Assembly: GCA_030018715.1 (NCBI GenBank)
Contig: JASEHN010000144.1
Coordinates: 1-7,301, forward strand
Source of the DNA: Thermodesulfobacteriota bacterium
Lineage (GTDB): Bacteria; Desulfobacterota; SM23-61
Length of the DNA: 7,301 bases
Reading direction: 5' to 3'
Part shown: positions 4,676-7,301 of the stretch, piece after piece
Layout of the letters: each line of letters starts with the position of its first letter
How positions within the stretch are numbered: the first letter of the stretch is position 1
Program-made: the position numbers and the translations under genes
Notes under the pieces: generated by a model
The model's database searches: none
The model's input: only the letters and a program-made list of their open reading frames with translations
Told to the model about the DNA's origin: nothing

Positions 4676-5944
4676 ATGAAGTCAAAAATAGCAAAAGCAT
4701 TTTTCGTCAGTAGCGTAATCATTTTGGGTCTGATGTTTTCTCTCTTCGCTGGCGTTTCAAACGCGCAAACAAAAAAAGCCTTGCCCCCCATTAAGATCGG
4801 CATCGTCCAGTCGCTATCCGGGATGGTTTCTGATTACGCCCTGGAAGATCTTGAGGGGTTCAGGGTTAAGATCGATGAGGTTAACGGGAAGGGTGGGGTT
4901 AAGACGAAGGAGGGGATGAGAAAAATTGAGCTGCTCGTCAGAGACGACATGTTGAAGCCCGATGTGGCGGTGAAGAACGCCAAGGAGTTAATCCTGGAGA
5001 GGAAGTGCGACTTTCTTGTGGGGGTCATCAGCAGCGGCGTTCTTCTCGCCGTTTCCGAGTGGTGCAAGGAGAACAAGGTCCTCCTCTGGGGCTGGGATGC
5101 CAGGACCCACCATGCCACTCAGGCCAGAGGACACCGCTACCTCTTCCGGAGCTCGGGTGATACCTGGATGAACGGTCATGCTGCTGCCAGCTTTTGGAAA
5201 GATCAGCCGTTTACGAAGTGGGGATTCATCAACCAGGATTACTCTTACGGCCGCTCCCAGTTTGAGTCCTTCACGATTGCCATGAAGAAGGCGAAGCCGG
5301 GCTTCACGATTGCGACGGAGCAGTGGCCCAAGCTTGGCTCCACTGATTTTACCCCATTCATCACCGCCCTTATGGCGGCTAAGCCAGAGGTACTCTACAC
5401 AACTCTATGGGGCACCGATGCTATGACCTTCATCAAGCAGGCCAAGGGCTACGGGCTTTTCGACCAGATGAAGGTGTGCGGCCTTTTCTGGGGGATGCCA
5501 CTTCTCAGACCCATGGGGGGGGAGATGGTAGAAGGGGTTTATTGTATGACTGAGTATCCCTTTGTCTATCCAGGAACTCCAGAAAACAAGGCCTTTATGG
5601 ATGCCTATAAGAACCGCACCGGTAAGTTCCCTTCCGACTATTCGGTTCTGGGATACAATGCGGCCACTTTTGTGGTTGCCGGGATAGAAAAGGCCGGAAC
5701 TGTGAAAACGGAGCCTCTGATCGACGCCCTGGAAGGTATTTCCATAAAGACCATAGCCCCGGCGAAGACGATTACCATCCGGAAATGCGACCATCAGGCC
5801 GACTACGGCATAGTCATGGGGGTAAGCAAGAAGAGCCCCGACTGGCCATGGTTTGTCCTTGAGGACCAAGTAGTCATCCCCGGCGCCCCGACCATGCGCT
5901 CTTGTGAAGAGATTATGGCCGAGCGAGCGGCAGAAAAGAAATAA
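4676..5944 (+). CDS. ABC transporter substrate-binding protein, LivK/branched-chain amino-acid type
   Basis: The 422-aa product is a type I periplasmic binding protein (Peripla_BP_6, leucine/isoleucine/valine-binding family). A signal peptide is clear: basic MKSKIAK, a hydrophobic core to about residue 26, and a likely signal peptidase I cut after SNA (residue 30). There is no lipobox. Lobe motifs include IKIGIVQSLSGMVSDYALE (39-57), DEVNGKGG (67-74), VGVISSGVLLAVSEW (115-129), FINQDYSYGRSQFES (184-198) and the hinge-side LGSTDFTPFITALMAAKPEV (220-239). AAGGAGGAG at 4662-4670 fixes the start. It delivers ligand to the LivH/LivM permeases that follow. In anaerobes this family also binds aromatic acids, short carboxylates, amides or urea, so the ligand should not be assumed to be leucine. 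It has six cysteines in the mature part (111, 130, 268, 290, 371, 410), more than I would expect for an exported protein of this family. Confidence 0.92.
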   Translation: MKSKIAKAFFVSSVIILGLMFSLFAGVSNAQTKKALPPIKIGIVQSLSGMVSDYALEDLEGFRVKIDEVNGKGGVKTKEGMRKIELLVRDDMLKPDVAVKNAKELILERKCDFLVGVISSGVLLAVSEWCKENKVLLWGWDARTHHATQARGHRYLFRSSGDTWMNGHAAASFWKDQPFTKWGFINQDYSYGRSQFESFTIAMKKAKPGFTIATEQWPKLGSTDFTPFITALMAAKPEVLYTTLWGTDAMTFIKQAKGYGLFDQMKVCGLFWGMPLLRPMGGEMVEGVYCMTEYPFVYPGTPENKAFMDAYKNRTGKFPSDYSVLGYNAATFVVAGIEKAGTVKTEPLIDALEGISIKTIAPAKTITIRKCDHQADYGIVMGVSKKSPDWPWFVLEDQVVIPGAPTMRSCEEIMAERAAEKK

Positions 5945-5969
5945 ACCAAGATAGAATTCTGTCTAGGTT

Positions 5970-6003
5970 TGGCGCGGTGGAGGGGGTTCGCTTCGCCGCG
6001 CCA
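5970..6003 (+). promoter_or_regulatory. Intercistronic hairpin between binding protein and permease
   Basis: A stem of up to 13 bp (5970-5982 with 5991-6003, including two G-U pairs and an outer GGCGCGG/CCGCGCC core) closes an 8-nt loop. No T-tract follows, so it is not a standard terminator. It lies 25 nt after the binding-protein stop and 21 nt before the permease start. Hairpins here typically stabilise the upstream mRNA, so that the abundant binding protein is made in excess over the membrane subunits. That role is inference from other ABC operons. Confidence 0.6.
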
Positions 6004-6010
6004 GCAATGA

Positions 6011-6017
6011 AAAGGAG
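6011..6017 (+). promoter_or_regulatory. Ribosome binding site fixing the LivH start at 6025
   Basis: AAAGGAG lies 7 nt before the ATG at 6025. In-frame ATGs at 5977 and 6007 have no suitable site, and starting at 5977 would begin translation inside the intercistronic hairpin. The 6025 start gives the typical short N-terminus before the first membrane helix. Confidence 0.8.
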
Positions 6018-6024
6018 ATCGTCT

Positions 6025-6912
6025 ATGACAGGATGGGTATTAATGTCCCAATTCCTAAGCGGGCTGACCACTGCCATGATATACTTCCTCATCGCTGCCG
6101 GGCTTACCCTCATTCTCGGGGTTCTAAAGATTATGAACTTTGCCCAGGGTGGCATTTATATGTTGGGGGCCTATACTTGTTACACCTTCATCAAGCTCTT
6201 CGGGGGTACTAACAGCGGCTTCTTGTTGACCCTGATTATCGCCCCGATTGCGGTTGCGGCCTTTTTCAGCATTCTGGAAGTTGTGCTCATGCGGCGCTTC
6301 TACGGGAAAGTTCCTCTTTACATGTTATTGCTCACCTATGGGATACTGATTGCCACCTACGATATGGCGCGGATGATTTGGGGCTGGATCATTAAGACTG
6401 CCCCTATGCCCCCTATGTTTCGCCGCACGTTAGCAATCTTTGGTCAACCCTTCCCCGCATATAACGTATTTCTTATATTTATGGGCTTCTTCATGTTTTT
6501 CCTGATCTGGTTTTTAATCCGCAGGACAGCCTGGGGAAAGAAGATGAGAGCGGCTGCCGATGACCGGGAGATGACGGCTGCTCTGGGGATAAATGTCCCC
6601 ATAGTGTTCACGAGCGTTTTCGGCTTTGGGGCCTGGATCGCTGCCATGGGTGGGGCTTTAGTGGCCCCCATGGCTGGCATGGCTGCCGATATGGGAATTG
6701 ATGCCGGTATCACCGCATTTATAGTGGTGGTCATAGGGGGATTGGGCAGCCTACCCGGCGCTTTGCTCGCCGCCTTCATCTGCGGGGAAGTGCTGGCTTT
6801 CGGTATCCTCATCCTGCCCGAATTCGCCATAGCCTTTATGTATCTGGTACTGGTCATCGTCCTCATCGTCCGCCCCTGGGGAATATTCGGTAAACCTATA
6901 ATAATAAAATGA
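6025..6912 (+). CDS. livH: Branched-chain amino-acid-type ABC permease, LivH family
   Basis: The 295-aa product is a polytopic inner-membrane protein with about eight hydrophobic segments. It carries LivH-family signatures: GLTLILGVLKIMNFAQGGIY at 26-45, the cytoplasmic coupling-loop region WGKKMRAAADDREMTAALGI at 170-189, and VVVIGGLGSLPGALLAAF at 234-251. Its length matches the usual 290-300 residues. It forms the translocation pore with LivM, receives ligand from the upstream binding protein, and would be driven by LivG/LivF ATPases not seen here. Its stop at 6912 is 8 nt from the LivM start, so the two are very probably co-translated. The symbol denotes the family; substrate specificity is not shown by the sequence. 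Confidence 0.93.
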   Translation: MTGWVLMSQFLSGLTTAMIYFLIAAGLTLILGVLKIMNFAQGGIYMLGAYTCYTFIKLFGGTNSGFLLTLIIAPIAVAAFFSILEVVLMRRFYGKVPLYMLLLTYGILIATYDMARMIWGWIIKTAPMPPMFRRTLAIFGQPFPAYNVFLIFMGFFMFFLIWFLIRRTAWGKKMRAAADDREMTAALGINVPIVFTSVFGFGAWIAAMGGALVAPMAGMAADMGIDAGITAFIVVVIGGLGSLPGALLAAFICGEVLAFGILILPEFAIAFMYLVLVIVLIVRPWGIFGKPIIIK

Positions 6913-6920
6913 GGCTAAAT

Positions 6921-7301
6921 ATGTTGCAGAAAGCTGAAAGAATGTTAACTAACTCCCATATCTGGGTTCTCATAGCAGTAGCCTTTTTTGCTGTCTTCCC
7001 CGTTTGGGCTCCTGTGATGTGGAAGCACCTCGCAACTGAGATCTTCATCATCGCCCTGTTCGCTATGAGTCTTAATATGATTCTGGGCCGCGCGGGGCTG
7101 CCCTCATTTGGTCATGCCAGCTTTTATTGTGTTGGGGGCTATACCGCTGCCTTGTTTATGATGAAGCTTCACCTTCCCTTCGGCATCGCTATGATTGCTG
7201 GCCCGGTGGTGGCTGCCATCTTTGCTGCCGTAATCGGCTACTTCTCCGTTCGCCTCACTGGAATTCACTTCGCCATCCTTACCCTGGGCTTTAGCCAGCT
7301 T
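6921..7301 (+). CDS. livM: Branched-chain amino-acid-type ABC permease, LivM family (3' truncated by window)
   Basis: The frame stays open from the ATG at 6921 to the window edge, giving 127 residues of a protein usually about 300-350 long. A hydrophobic helix at 14-32 is followed by the LivM-typical stretch AMSLNMILGRAGLPSFGHAS (48-67), then YCVGGYTAA, a helix near 87-107, and SVRLTGIHFAILTLGFSQL (109-127), which matches the conserved R-L-x-G-x-x-F-A-I-x-T-L motif. GAGG at 6911-6914 overlaps the LivH stop codon and lies 6 nt before the ATG. This is a modest ribosome binding site that suggests translational coupling. It is the second pore subunit of the importer. The truncation comes from the window edge, not from mutation. 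Confidence 0.9.
   Translation, partial: MLQKAERMLTNSHIWVLIAVAFFAVFPVWAPVMWKHLATEIFIIALFAMSLNMILGRAGLPSFGHASFYCVGGYTAALFMMKLHLPFGIAMIAGPVVAAIFAAVIGYFSVRLTGIHFAILTLGFSQL

Overview
The window looks like chromosomal DNA of an anaerobic, mid-GC, Gram-negative bacterium. Desulfobacterota (old Deltaproteobacteria, for example Syntrophobacterales-like lineages) is my best guess. It rests on gene content: a stand-alone FMN 'glutamate synthase-like' protein, a cysteine-rich winged-helix/ferredoxin protein, an (R)-hydratase of acyl-CoA metabolism, and a branched-chain amino-acid/aromatic-type ABC uptake operon. Strong AAGGAGG-type ribosome binding sites precede most genes. No taxonomic marker is present, so the assignment is inference.

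Layout. Positions 1-247 are a structured leader or intergenic region. It has one GC hairpin, two terminator-like hairpins and a set of mutually complementary arms. Positions 248-1885 (+) encode a 545-aa protein with the FMN-binding synthase domain of glutamate synthase. It lacks the glutaminase domain and the usual 3Fe-4S cysteine cluster, and has its own four-cysteine N-terminal motif. A good intrinsic terminator follows at 1930-1959. An AT-rich 270-bp spacer follows, with a 15-nt palindromic element and three exact 9-nt-period CTCTGTG repeats. Positions 2226-3062 (+) encode a double-hotdog MaoC-type enoyl-CoA hydratase with an intact hydratase 2 motif. The short space to the convergent next gene is filled by an island of GTTCGGAG units, six direct and then four inverted. 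That island supplies the stop codon of the next gene. Positions 3171-4166 (-) encode a 331-aa winged-helix/multi-cysteine/2x[4Fe-4S] protein.

A 509-bp divergent intergenic region (4167-4675) carries a good sigma70-like promoter (TTGACA at 4371), a perfect 14-bp palindrome 24 bp upstream of that -35, and a long leader with several hairpins and an orphan Shine-Dalgarno sequence. Then comes a Liv-type ABC importer operon on the + strand: a periplasmic substrate-binding protein (4676-5944), an intercistronic hairpin, a LivH-type permease (6025-6912) and a LivM-type permease (6921 to the window edge, truncated). The ATPase subunits (LivG/LivF) presumably lie beyond the window.

The transporter genes clearly act together. 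The three upstream genes are separate transcription units with no proven link. The iron-sulfur winged-helix protein is a reasonable guess as a redox-responsive regulator or electron-transfer protein, and it shares its promoter region with the transporter. I found no mobile element, CRISPR array, tRNA or rRNA. The items most worth a second look are the reduced FMN synthase, the winged-helix Fe-S protein with its palindromic upstream site, the multi-arm leader before the first gene, and the GTTCGGAG repeat island.
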